This document shows positions 1 through 10,725 of a stretch of 64,000 bases of DNA, piece by piece. The stretch comes from Notospermus geniculatus (lineage: Eukaryota; Nemertea; Pilidiophora; Heteronemertea; Lineidae): positions 221,482 to 285,481 of the forward strand of contig NMRB01000063.1 in the NCBI GenBank assembly GCA_002633025.1. Reading direction: 5' to 3'. Position 1 is the stretch's first letter; each line of letters begins with the position of its first letter. The position numbers were made by a program, and so were the translations under genes. Below the pieces are notes generated by a model, which did no database searches, was not told the origin of the DNA, and saw nothing but the letters and a program-made list of their open reading frames with translations.

Positions 1-59
1 CGGGGGGGGGGCCTTGGATCCGCCACTGACATAGTGACACTAGAAATGAGGTAGGCCTA

Positions 60-457
60 ATGAATGAATGAAGAATGACTGACTGAATGAATGAATGAAT
101 TTATTCTCTGACTTAGATTAATAAAGGCTTAAGGTACAAGAGTTCACAAATTCGCATATGACATTAAAAATGAACACAGCATCATAGCCTACAAGATTGT
201 TGATTCTATGATCCAAAGGTAGCACAACATGCTGAGATAATTGAGGTATCCCGAGAGCCTGTGCTAGACAGCATGGCTCAAAGCATTTAGGCCTATCTCG
301 ATGCACAAAATCAGCAGCAGTGCCTAATAACTGGGAACTTTGAAAGAAAAGTAGGCCTACACCAACAGATGATAAAATCATGGATATCAAATCATTTGTT
401 AAGGGTAAGGGTGTCTTGAAACCAGGTGTCTACTACAAAATAAGGCTAGATTCTTCA
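60..457 (-). mobile_element. Truncated LINE 3' end, copy 1
   Basis: On the minus strand this ends in a GAAT/ATTC microsatellite tail preceded by a short conserved end. The same sequence recurs at 470-1085, with small indels. It keeps only the non-coding 3' end and a little of the degraded ORF end. Tandem short-repeat tails are known for CR1/L2-type non-LTR retrotransposons; the clade is inferred, not shown. Confidence 0.6.
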
Positions 458-469
458 GATAAATTCAGA

Positions 470-1085
470 TAATGAATGAATGAATGAATGAATGAATGAA
501 TGAATGAATTTATTCTCTGACCTTAGATTAATAAAGGTACAAGAGTTCACAAATTCGCATATGACAAATGAACACAGCATCATGCAATACAAGATTGTTG
601 ATTCTATGATCCAAAGGTAGCACAACATGCTGAGATAATTGAGGTATCCCGAGAGCCTGTACTAGACAGCATATAGGCTAAGCATTTATCTGGATGCACA
701 AAATCAGCAGCAGTGTAATAAAGAGTAGTTAAAACTTATAAAAAAGCTATCAACTGGGAACTTTGAAAGAAAAGTACATGTACATGTATAATACAGATGA
801 TAAAATCATGGATATCAAATCATTTGTTAAGGGTGTCTTGAAACCAGGTGTCTACAAAATAAGGCTAGGTTCTTCAGTTTTCCGTAACTTGTAGGATTCA
901 TAACTTGTTCGAATTTAATGATATTAGGATGATGACAGAAATAGTTGTTGAGGTATTTTCTACGTTCGTTGCTGAAGTGGGGACAAACCAATAAATAATG
1001 AAACTCATCAGCTATATCATTTTTGGCTTCCGTATAGTGCTGCCACCTATTACTAAAATGCGACACTGCAACTTATTTAGTTAAG
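470..1085 (-). mobile_element. Truncated LINE 3' end with reverse-transcriptase ORF C-terminus
   Basis: A second, longer copy of the element at 60-457, again with a GAAT-type tail at 470-510. The minus-strand reading frame at 827-1066 encodes a short peptide with the motifs DEFHYLLVCPHF, RRKYL and KLKNLALFC. These resemble the C-terminal zinc-knuckle-like end of many non-LTR retrotransposon ORF2 proteins, where the usual form is DExHFLLxCPxYxxxRxxY followed by a run ending near LxxLAxF. It is 5' truncated, as is usual for LINE insertions. It lies directly upstream of the SH3D19-like gene start and could bound or donate promoter sequence. It has no full endonuclease or polymerase domain. Confidence 0.7.
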
Positions 1086-1105
1086 CAATCTCTCACCACC
1101 AGGTG

Positions 1106-4100
1106 ATGGCGAACATGGCGGACATGGCGGATGAAGCTGGAAATCCTCCTCCTCCTCCTCTGCCTCGACCGAGGCCGCGGCCAACGATTATTGGACGAGA
1201 TTCTGGTCCTGGTAGAGTGTAGATAGATGATCATCTTATGATCTGCTAGCCTATGTATAGAAAAATAGGCCTAGGCCTACGGCCTAGTGGCTTTATCAAT
1301 AGGCCTACCAGCAATGCCGATGGTTGCAACAACTTTAACAACATGAACAAGCTTCCAAGTCGAAGACCAACAACAGGCAACACGAACACACGCATGACAC
1401 ACGACCATGCGACCACCAGTGACCATCCCATAGGCCTAATGTCCATCCATCCATGTCCATGACTAGACATACCTAGGCCTAGGCCTAGCTAGGCCTAGGC
1501 CTACGGTATATTTGAAATTATTTGTCATGTCATCATTGCTGGACAGTTTGGCCTTGGTCTCTAGGCCTATATGACAGCGACAGCGTCACTTGACTACTCA
1601 GGCCTAGGCCTAGGAGGCCCTAGACTCAACATCGTGGATTGTTCAGCTGATCATTTTAGGCCGGCGAGTGACTAAGGCTACCGGTAGGCCTTTATAGGAT
1701 TGATGGTCGACTTTTGATTAAAAGGACCACGGTATGCGATCTCTAGGCCTACCTAGGCCTAATTTGACTGTTGACATAGAGGGAGCCACCTAGTGGCAGC
1801 AACACGAACTACAAAAATCCATTACAAAATGTACGTAGTAAATCGGGTCCATTCGCCAACAACATTGTTAGTCCCTTGGGTTCTACTTGGAGGGTGGCGT
1901 GATATGATGGCGCCAGCTGTCGAGAAAAAGTGGCATTTAATACCGTGGACGTGGTCCTTTAACCATTTCTACTCATTGTCTCTTTTAGTTGAAGGAGCTC
2001 CGGTACTCCCGATGAGACCCGCACCTCCACCCCCTGCTTCCACAGCTAGACCTCCACCAATTCCACAGAGAAATGCATCTCTCGAGAAACAAGGTGAGGA
2101 TATGATCCGGGGATTCTACTATAAAATGGATGATTAAGTTCATTTACTTAGTGAATATTTCGATGAAATCCAGGCGTAAGGAAGCCAACACATATCTTAA
2201 CTCAAAACCTCTCTAGAAGTCAACTTCCAGAAACTTGCGAATTTTCAACCCCAACCAGGGTCTTCCTCAGGCACTTTTCAGTTGGAGAGACCAGAAAAGA
2301 CTGGTCTCTCCAACTGAAAAGTGCCTGAGGAAGACCCCAGTGAATTTTATCATTTGTGTGTCAATTTTTTGCTTTCTCGTTCTTTGGATACAAATCCTCT
2401 CTACATGTCAAAGTTTGACATGAAATTCTCATTTGTGCTGAAAGTGTTATTGACTTCATCATCTTCTTGTTTTCGATTCTAGATGATGCATCACTTTTTA
2501 AACTTCCTCCACCTCCAAAGACAACAGCAAAGTCAGCTACCCTCGGCACTAAGCCTGCCTCAGGTGGCTCCAGGAGGTGAGCAACATTTTGTCAGTCAAT
2601 CAACTCCAAAACATACAGTCTAACTGCAGAAATCCTTTTTAATGTCAAGGAGAATTGGAATGTATACCTAGCTATTTGTTGGGGTTCATTCCAAAATCGA
2701 TATTGTGTTCATTCCTACTGACAGGTTTGAATGACTTAATCAATGCTTTATTTATCCTCCAGTGTCCAGTAATACACATGCATTTGATAAATGTGTGGCG
2801 GTCTAGGAAAACCCGGCAGATGTCGCATTTGAGGAAAGTGTTAATGGCCTTGGTGAACCCGCACATTTCAATAGCTGAAATGTACTACGTAACAGGTAAA
2901 CAGTAGTACGGTACATTGTAGATCAATGCACAGGCAATCTGACAGCCCTTGTTGATCATTCAGCGACATCCGCCGGGTTTACCTAGACCGCCTCACAAAC
3001 ACTTTTTCACTTCATTTAGGGACAAGCCTCAAATAACAGTTGTGGAAGCCCGACCAATGAGGGAAGTTGGTTTCCGTATGGATCAAACTGTATTAAGTGG
3101 TGGTGATTCCAAGGTGAAAAGTCCTCAGTCACCACCATTGCTTATTGACTTCGACAGCGAATGTCCATCAGCACCACCTACGAAACCATCGCCACCGGAG
3201 AAACCGGTGAATGGAGGCCCTGGGCCTTTGCCACCTTGGCCGACTATTACAAAGACTTCACCGTCAGGTAAACTTGGAAGCTTTTGTTTCATTATTGTAA
3301 TCATAGAAATATCTGGCAGGTTCCACACGCCAGTTCTGTTGCAATAACATTTGTGTGGAAAAAACATGATTTGTTGGTGTGGCTTCCTGAAAGCATGCGA
3401 TGCCATATTTACAGTCAGACTGGCTTCTTGAAAGCATGCCATATTTACAGTTAGACTATTTCATTTCAGGTTCCAAGTCAAATGATGCTGTAAGTATGGC
3501 AGGTTGAAAAATGGTTCTTATTGCCATCATGTGAATGTTCTTCAGCTCACCATAATTAAGAACGTGAAGAAATCGTGCAAAAACAGGAGCATTATCATTG
3601 TAAATCAAAGCAAGTCTTTGGTAGATTCAATCAGTGGAATAACTTTTTTTCCAGGGTGTAGGAAACATAGGATCTTTGATAGACATTGATTTTGAAACTG
3701 AAGGAAAGGCTGCTCCAGGACACAAGCCCAGGAGTCCTGGTCCTCCCAGACCTGCAAACCTGCCCAGAGGAAGGAGTCCATCTCCAAAACCACCTCGACC
3801 TGGCCCACCTCGGCCTTCAAGCCCTGCGCCTAAGACAAAAGGTCCTCCAAGACCAAGGAGTCCTTCCCCAAATCCACATGGACCACCAGCTAGGCCACGG
3901 AGTCCTTCACCAAGGCGACCTCCACCTCCGAGACCAAGCAGTCCATGCCCGGGAAGACCTCCGTCATTTGCGAAAGCGCCAACACCTGATGGTGATACTG
4001 CGGAAGTGATGGACAACATGGCAAATGAGAAACTGTTAGAAATTACCGAACCATCGAAACCCAAGCCAGCAGGGCCAAAGCCTACGATCGTAAGGGCCAA

Positions 4101-7100
4101 ACCAGCAGAACCTGTGGCACAGCAGAAGTCTCCTGATGATGCCACATCATCTGGTCAGGGACGTGTTGTAAAGAAAACAGTCATCACCACGACTACCACA
4201 GTGAAGGCAGGTGAACAGGGTGGTATTTACCCTTGTATTGGCGGATTCGGTTTGGGTGGTCCCGGAATTCTTGTTGGTGCAGGTCCTTCGGGCGTTCAGA
4301 GAGAAAGTCGAACTGTTGTAACTCATAAAATCACCCTGCCTGCTGGGATTCCCACTGGTGGTAGCAGTTCGAAACCTAAGGATGCAGAAAAGAAATCCCG
4401 ACCAACGGTGATTCGGCCACCACCGAAACCGAAGACATCTCCAGAAGGACCTAAACCAAGCGAGGATCTGAATGATTTGGCAAGAGCATTTGAGAACAGG
4501 GAAAATGAATCAAGAGTAAAGGAAAAAATTGATGGGTGAGGGTTGTGATTCATTGATTTCCTGTGTTATCTGGTGATTTTCATTACCATTTTTATCCGTG
4601 TTTTCAAAAAAATTTGAAATGTATCATTGACTGATGACGTGAACACCTTTTTTCACCATATCAGCTATTAGGTTAGGAGCTGTGTCATGAACCTATTCCA
4701 CACATCCACAGATGTCCTGTTATCTCTTGAAAATCTGGCCATTATTCTCGAACTCTGATTCCAGATCCACAAGTTCGGATTCCACTCAGTTGGATAAAAA
4801 AGAAACAAGGCCCCTCCAGGCTGCTGGACAAGTAAAAAAGAAGATGCCGCCTCCTCCAAGACCTGTATCAGGCCCAACAAAACCCACTTTTCCAAAACCG
4901 AAAGTGTAAGTCTAACAAATATTTGTCCCCATATGTACAAGATTACTTGAGCAAATTCAGAAATCCCATACATGTATTGCTACCTGAATCTAATTGAAGC
5001 ACATACCTGCATGTACTCAATTTACAGAGTTTTTAACAGCCTATAGAGTATTGGTCTTCAGAAGCTTTTTCCATGGCATGCTTTTTAACATACATACACT
5101 GCCTGCGTAGTTAAATGGTGGTGAACTGATTTTATACCAATCCAGCATTTGAGGCCAAATGTGGGTTGTCAGGCCTGTATACCATAGCACAATAGTCAAT
5201 GAGCCAATAAGGTAATGAAATTGACTATTGTGCTATGGTATACAGGCCTGACAACACGTATTTGGCCTCAAATGCTGGATTGGTATAAAATCAGTTCACC
5301 ACCATTTAACTACGCAGACAGTGTACATGTATATGTATGTAGTACCGGTATGTACAAGTACATATGTACATACTTGTATATTTTGTGATGTCGACTCATA
5401 CCATAGCATTTTTCGGCCCTTTCCAGATCAGTTACTCGGCCCCCAAGGCCCAAATTGCCAGAACGACCCACACCAGGGCATCCGTTGTATCACTATATGG
5501 TTGAAGGCCAACCTCATGGGAAAGCTCTGTATGATTACAGCGGTCAGCAGGCTGATGAGCTCTCTTTCAAGGTGAGTAGAGGCTTTACAGACAACGGTTC
5601 CAAGGGGGGCGCACCAGGCGCACGCCCCCCTTTCGGCCAACAAATATATAAAATCGACGCGTGAAATTCTGAAGTTTGGAGCGAGTGATATGGATCGACG
5701 ATACGTAGCCTTGCCAGAAGTCCCTACTATTAGGTATTTTGGGTATTTTTCATTCCAGGTAGGAGACTTGATTGTGTTGGTGCAACGTGTGGACTCTGAG
5801 TGGATGATGGGGAAACTAGGAGACACTGAGGGATTATTTCCACAGGCATTTGTAGAAATCATCGAACCATTGCCAGGAGAGGGAGCAAAAGCGAAGACTG
5901 TGGTGAGTTATCAGAGGATTGATATCCATGTGTTTCACAAGCGGCCATCTTTCTGATTGCCGTGGTAATGTTAGGGAGCACAAAAATCGTACATATTTAC
6001 ATTGTTCGTACATATTTACGTGGTGTTAGGAGAGTAATGCAATTTTGATATTGATTCTAAATTATTCAAACAGGTAATGCAATGCATGGAAAAATTTATA
6101 GAATGAGGAACCGGCGGAACTACATGTAATCCTTGGCTGACGAACAACTCAGTTAAAACTATGATGTCGAAAGTCAAGCCAATAATTTGCCATTTAATTC
6201 TGAAACTACACCCTACTTCTAGCCCCAATATACCTGAAGTAGTCCAATGAATTTCGAATTTTACACGTTTATCATCAAGTATAGGACTGACTCAATGTAT
6301 CTGAATGTTTTCAAATGAAAATTCAAGCAGAAGCATGTTGAATTTCATCGATAAAATTGACTACTTTAGTGTAAACAACAGACCGAAGAGCAACGTCATT
6401 GGTTCTGAATGATGCATCACACATAATGTCACGAACGATGCACGACGTCAATGACATTTTCAACGTCATAGCGCATGCACTTTTGTGTTAAAACTGAGTT
6501 GTTCCCCAGCGCCTCCTTTGGGCACGCCGGTTCCCCATTCCACGGCAACAATCCAGGATGACTGCCATTGCAACTGACATGATTGGTCTTTCCCGCAAAA
6601 TGCCTGTATTAAAGTAAGCTGTAAAACAAAACATTCCGGTAAGTTGTTGATGGCCCATGTTATTTTCAGGAACATCCAACATGGGATGATACACCAGATG
6701 AAAAACCAGACTTGGGTACAGGTCCTAGATGCCGTGCAAGGTTTGACTTTGAGGGAGAGAGTGCAGACGACTTGTCTTTTGAGGATGGTGATATTATTCA
6801 ACTGGTTGAACGGGTTGATGACGAGTGGCTCCAGGGAAGTATCAGAGGGAAGGTTGGGTTATTCCCGATAGCATTTGTTGAAATAATTGAAGATTTACCC
6901 TTAAACGATGCAGCAGGAGCCAACGGAGGACCAGCTGATGACGCGGATGGACACAGCGATGAAGATACTGTCAAAGTTTTGCATGATTATAATGGCGAGA
7001 GTGGAGACTTATCTCTTAAGGTAAAAAAACACCTTTCTTTCTTTGATATTTTTTTGTTCAGTATTTCACGTCCTACGTACATACTGTAAATGGTTCATGG

Positions 7101-10100
7101 TGTACTTCGTTCTGTTTTACCTGTTGATACCTTTTGCAGTAGTGCATTTCAGTAAAGTTGTGTTTGAAATAAGTCATCCTTATCTAGTGTATGCTTACTT
7201 TCATTAATTTTACTGTACATTTGTCAATAAGATTTCCCCCAGGAAGAAATTAACAACAGTAACAAAAGTCTATTTTTAGAGAATTTTCGAATCGGACAAC
7301 TTCATGTGGTTGTTTTTGTTCGCATGTTGATGTTGTGTACTGTAAAGCAGGAAAATTTCGCGTGCAGGAAATTTTCGCGAATTTCGCGAGAGTGAATGAG
7401 TCGCGAAAATTTCCTGTCGCGAATATGAGTACAGGCAAGTGATAAATACGGTCTGTGAAAAAAAACTGGAAAAAAATGGCAGAGACTCGCGAAAATATCC
7501 ATCCACAAATATGTCTATAATTCTTGATTCGCGAAAATTTCCAGCCGCGAAATTATCTTGCTTTACAGTACCTTCTGCGTGTTTTTATTTATACCTATAG
7601 GCTGGTGAAACTGTACGTGTACTCAGTCAAATGTCTCATGAGTGGCTATACGGTGAGATTGCTGGGAGACGGGGGATGTTTCCCTCAAATTTTGTGGACC
7701 GGATTCCGTCAAATCTTCCTCAGTATGTTCCAAATCAACCAGCTGTGCTGGCTGCAGCTGGTGCTTCTATGTCAGTGTCATCTTGGGTAGGTATTGAATC
7801 GCCAACAGAAGAATTTTAAGCAATGAAAAACAGAACACTGTTCATTCTCTGTGCCACTAAAACATTATTTCCCTACTGATCTGATTATATAGTGCTGATT
7901 TAATTTTCCTTTTTGTTGCGTGCTCATGTTGTTAATGTAAGGACAGTTTCCTTATTAGCGAGGTTTAGCACCTTTCAGACTCCGGCTTCAACTACCAGAA
8001 TGAATTGCAGTCCGCTGTAGACATCCTTGATAAATATGATTTGACAGACATTTCCAAATCGTAAAATGCCATAACTTTGTGGCAGAATATTTTTGATTCG
8101 TAATCGGAAGTGCATATAAATCACAAATATTATAGTCAATAGTCGTGTTTCAAGTCATAACGACTAGGATTACGACTTCAATATTCATTATTTATCCGCA
8201 CTTCCGATTTATAAGGCCAAATTTTTCTGCCTTCAGTTTATGGGGTTTGACGAATTGAAGATGTCTATCAAATCGTTTTTATCAAGGATGTTCATAGCGG
8301 ACTGCAATTCATTCTCGTAGTTGAAGTCAGAGTCGGAAAGGTGCTAAAACCTCGCTATTGTGGACCGGTACTCATCCAATATAATTACCACACAGCCTCA
8401 GTCTCACTTTTGTACCGTATCATAGTTTCTTTATGCTTCAGAATTCATTATTAGTATGTCTTTTCGTGCCTTCGAAATCTGGAGGAAAAGGAAACTTCTA
8501 ATCACACTGAAAAATCCTATTGATTTTGCTGATTTAACAATCAAAAATATTTCATGTATTATATGGTCTCATGATTTCAGCCTGCAGAGCAAACATCAAC
8601 AGAAGAACCACACTGTATTGCGAAGCATGATTTCCAGGGTGAAACAGACGGAGATTTAGCATTCCAAGTTGGCGACAGGATCGCACTTACTGGCAAAGTT
8701 GGAGATGATTGGCTGAGAGGAACACTGAATGGGAGAAATGGCATCTTCCCAAAGGATTTTGTTGAGATTGTTGTTGATTTAGCAGGTACGTATAACCTCT
8801 TCTTGCTGACGTCTACAGACTACCGGTATGTCAGATTACCGGTAGTATTCTTTATGTTCTTGAAAAAGAGTGGGTATGAATGGTTTGATACACCAATTTC
8901 CCATGTTGAGAAAAGCTGTGTCAAGAGCGATGGTGGACCAGGCCTGAATTGAGCCGTGATTAGATCAGGCATAACAGGTGTGTGTATCAGTTGTCTATTT
9001 CCCATGTGGAACATGCTGATAAAGTCCGGCGCAGCCTTCGCCGACCCAATGGAATGCGGAAATACGAAATCTGACAACAGCTTGCGACTACCTAATTACG
9101 CCATCTACATTTGTACCCTCGCGTTACCAACGACGATCACCTGCACATGACTGGGCACTATTACAGTCTATTCAAGTTTATTCAAGAGTCATGTGTTGAA
9201 TAAGATTTGTGGTCAGCCTGTGGTTTGTGGTAAGCCTACTTCTGCATTTCACTGGGTCGCGCGAAGGCTGCGCCGGACCTTATGAACCATGCATGCTTGC
9301 ATGGCCAGTGCATTTCTGTATACAGGAGTAGTTGGTTGATATACAGTGGTGTGAATTAATATTCGAACATGGGGAATTCAGCTTTTCGTTAAAAGGCAAA
9401 ATTCCTCGCTTCTGTATTCCAATATCTATATCAAAAGTATTTGAAGTCACTTTTAGATATGCACTCCTCTAGTCTGATATGTTTTCGCTGAATTCAGATA
9501 CTGGATATCACGAGAGTGGTGAAAATATCGAAATTTGACATATTTCGTGAGATTTGCTATTATCAACATTTTGCCTGGATATTTTGCAGACTTCTTTCTC
9601 TTGCAACAGCACGTTGACTGGGGGTACCATCTGCNNNNNNNNNNNNNNNNNNNNNNNNNNNNNNNNNNNNNNNNNNNNNNNNNNNNNNNNNNNNNNNNNN
9701 NNNNNNNNNNNNNNNNNNNNNNNNNNNNNNNNNNNNNNNNNNNNNNNNNNNNNNTCAGGCGTAACAGGTTTGTGTATCAGTTGTCTAATTCCTACATGTA
9801 TGTGGAGTACAGGAAGAGCCATTACAGATCAGGCATGATTGCTGTATATTAACTACCGGTAACCATGCTTGCATGGTCAATGCATTGATGTATACAGTAA
9901 TTGATTGATATACAACAATTGCAATGGGAAGCAAAGGATGGATGATCCCAATTTGTAGATTGTTCTCATCATTCAGATAATGGTCTTCCTCCCCAAGCAT
10001 CAGATACTCACACCGCGAGCCCCGAGATGCCTACCGATGATGATCTCCCTAGAGCACGTGCCTTGTTTGACTTCCAAGGTGATGCAGAGGAACTTTCATT

Positions 10101-10725
10101 TATGGTTCGTACTCATGTACTTGTATTTCTTATTCTTAGCTTCATTTTTACGCCCCAACCTCCGGAAGGTTTGGGCATTATGTCGAGGCCTCTGCGGCGG
10201 TGTCACTCTTCATTAACATTCGAATTTCAGATCATCTCAACTTTCATATGATCATGATTGTTCTTGTGCAGTGCCATATTCTTGAGATGTTAGTTTATTT
10301 TCGCATTGAAATAAGTGAGTGGCGGTCTAGGAAACCCGTCGGATGTCGCTGAATGACCAACAAGGGCTGTCAGATTGCCGTGTATTGATCTCCTGCTGTT
10401 TACCTGTTACGTAGTACATTTCAGCTTTTGAAATGTGCGGGTTCACCAAGGTCATTAACACTTTCCTCCAATGCGACATCCGACGGGTTTTCCTAGACTG
10501 CCTCGAAAATTTGAGATGGTCTTAAAATGTCGACTGCTCTGGTCACTGGGATATCATCTTGCTCTTACTGGTATGTTTAATTTCATGCATTATTTATATT
10601 TTCAGACTGGTGACACGATAGTACTTCTTGACATGATTGATGAAGAATGGATGGTGGGAGAATGCCATGACGTGATTGGTCGCTTTCCAACAGCATTTGT
10701 TGAAATCATCACGCCTTTGCCCTGA
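1106..10725 (+). CDS. SH3D19: SH3D19/EVE-1-like adaptor with five SH3 domains (14 exons)
   Basis: I read 14 exons whose phases all join: 1106-1211, 1989-2093, 2483-2576, 3020-3267, 3470-3489 (a 20-nt microexon), 3655-4535, 4765-4905, 5427-5571, 5759-5902, 6670-7020, 7601-7786, 8581-8785, 9977-10104 and 10606-10725. The sum is 2874 nt, giving 957 residues and a TGA stop. The start is the first of three ATGs in a row of Met-Ala-rich codons. Residues 1-560 are proline-rich, with many RSPSP and PPRP motifs (exon 6). SH3 domains lie at about 565-616, 650-703, 729-780, 820-873 and 902-955, each with an ALYDY-like start, the E/DW pair and a FPxxFVEII end. The fourth is less typical, with AKHDF instead of ALYDY. 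Five C-terminal SH3 domains after a proline-rich half is the SH3D19 plan; the human protein is about 790 residues. SH3D19 is a cytoplasmic scaffold reported to bind ADAM metalloproteases. The exon 13 donor (GTTCGT) and exon 1 donor (GTAGAG) are weak, but phase and SH3 continuity support them. Confidence 0.93.
1258..1770. repeat. AGGCCTAGGCCTA-rich low-complexity stretch in SH3D19 intron 1
   Basis: Palindromic words built from TAGGCCTA occur many times here, at 1265-1305, 1430-1505, 1560-1620 and 1740-1765. No coding potential is seen. The word is common throughout the window, so this is a dense patch of a genome-wide word rather than a distinct satellite. Confidence 0.6.
2258..2337. mobile_element. 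Perfect foldback hairpin in SH3D19 intron 2
   Basis: Arms of 37 bp at 2258-2294 and 2301-2337 are perfect inverted repeats around a 6-nt loop. The outer words, with CCCCAACC on the left and a GAGGAAGACCCC-type end, recur in foldback elements near 38.0, 46.1, 54.2 and 58.1 kb. It therefore belongs to a dispersed MITE-like family. Confidence 0.75.
2796..2998. mobile_element. Foldback element in SH3D19 intron 3
   Basis: The left end GGCGGTCTAGGAAAACCCG is inverted at the right end (CGGGTTTACCTAGACCGCC). A related copy with the same ends lies at about 10320-10505 in the last intron of the same gene. No protein is encoded. It is a non-autonomous DNA-element candidate. Confidence 0.65.
5095..5325. 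mobile_element. Long foldback element in SH3D19 intron 7
   Basis: Two arms of about 107 bp, 5095-5201 and 5219-5325, are near-perfect inverted copies with a loop of about 17 nt. No coding content. This is a typical foldback/MITE hairpin that would form a stable stem in the pre-mRNA. Confidence 0.8.
7334..7570. mobile_element. Foldback element in SH3D19 intron 10
   Basis: The ends TACTGTAAAGCAGGAAAATT and the inverse of AATTATCTTGCTTTACAGTA flank an interior rich in TCGCGAAAATTT words in both orientations. No coding potential is seen. Confidence 0.6.
7951..8361. mobile_element. Foldback element in SH3D19 intron 11
   Basis: The left arm from about 7951 to 8045 (TTATTAGCGAGGTTTAGCAC at its outer end) returns inverted from about 8270 to 8361 with few mismatches. 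The arms flank an A/T-rich interior that is itself partly palindromic. No protein is encoded. Confidence 0.7.
9022..9280. mobile_element. Inverted-repeat element in SH3D19 intron 12
   Basis: The end AGTCCGGCGCAGCCTTCGCC at 9023 returns inverted near 9261-9280. Both sides carry the word for 'GACCCAATGGAATGCGGAA' or its inverse. Related ends with CCGGCAACATCTAAG occur in the shared tail of duplication blocks A to D, so this belongs to a wider family. Confidence 0.6.
9635..9754. other. Assembly gap (120 N)
   Basis: A run of 120 N inside SH3D19 intron 12. It interrupts no recognised exon, because exons 12 and 13 join in phase across it. Confidence 0.99.
10320..10505. mobile_element. Foldback element in SH3D19 last intron
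   Basis: Begins with GGCGGTCTAGGAAACCCG and ends with its inverse. It is a second copy of the element at 2796-2998. The interior shares the words for 'GAAATGTACTACGTAACAGG' in inverse order. Confidence 0.65.

Noticed and set aside
3627-4145. Minus-strand 172-codon glycine-rich frame
   Set aside because: It is the antisense shadow of the proline-rich exon 6 of the SH3D19-like gene.
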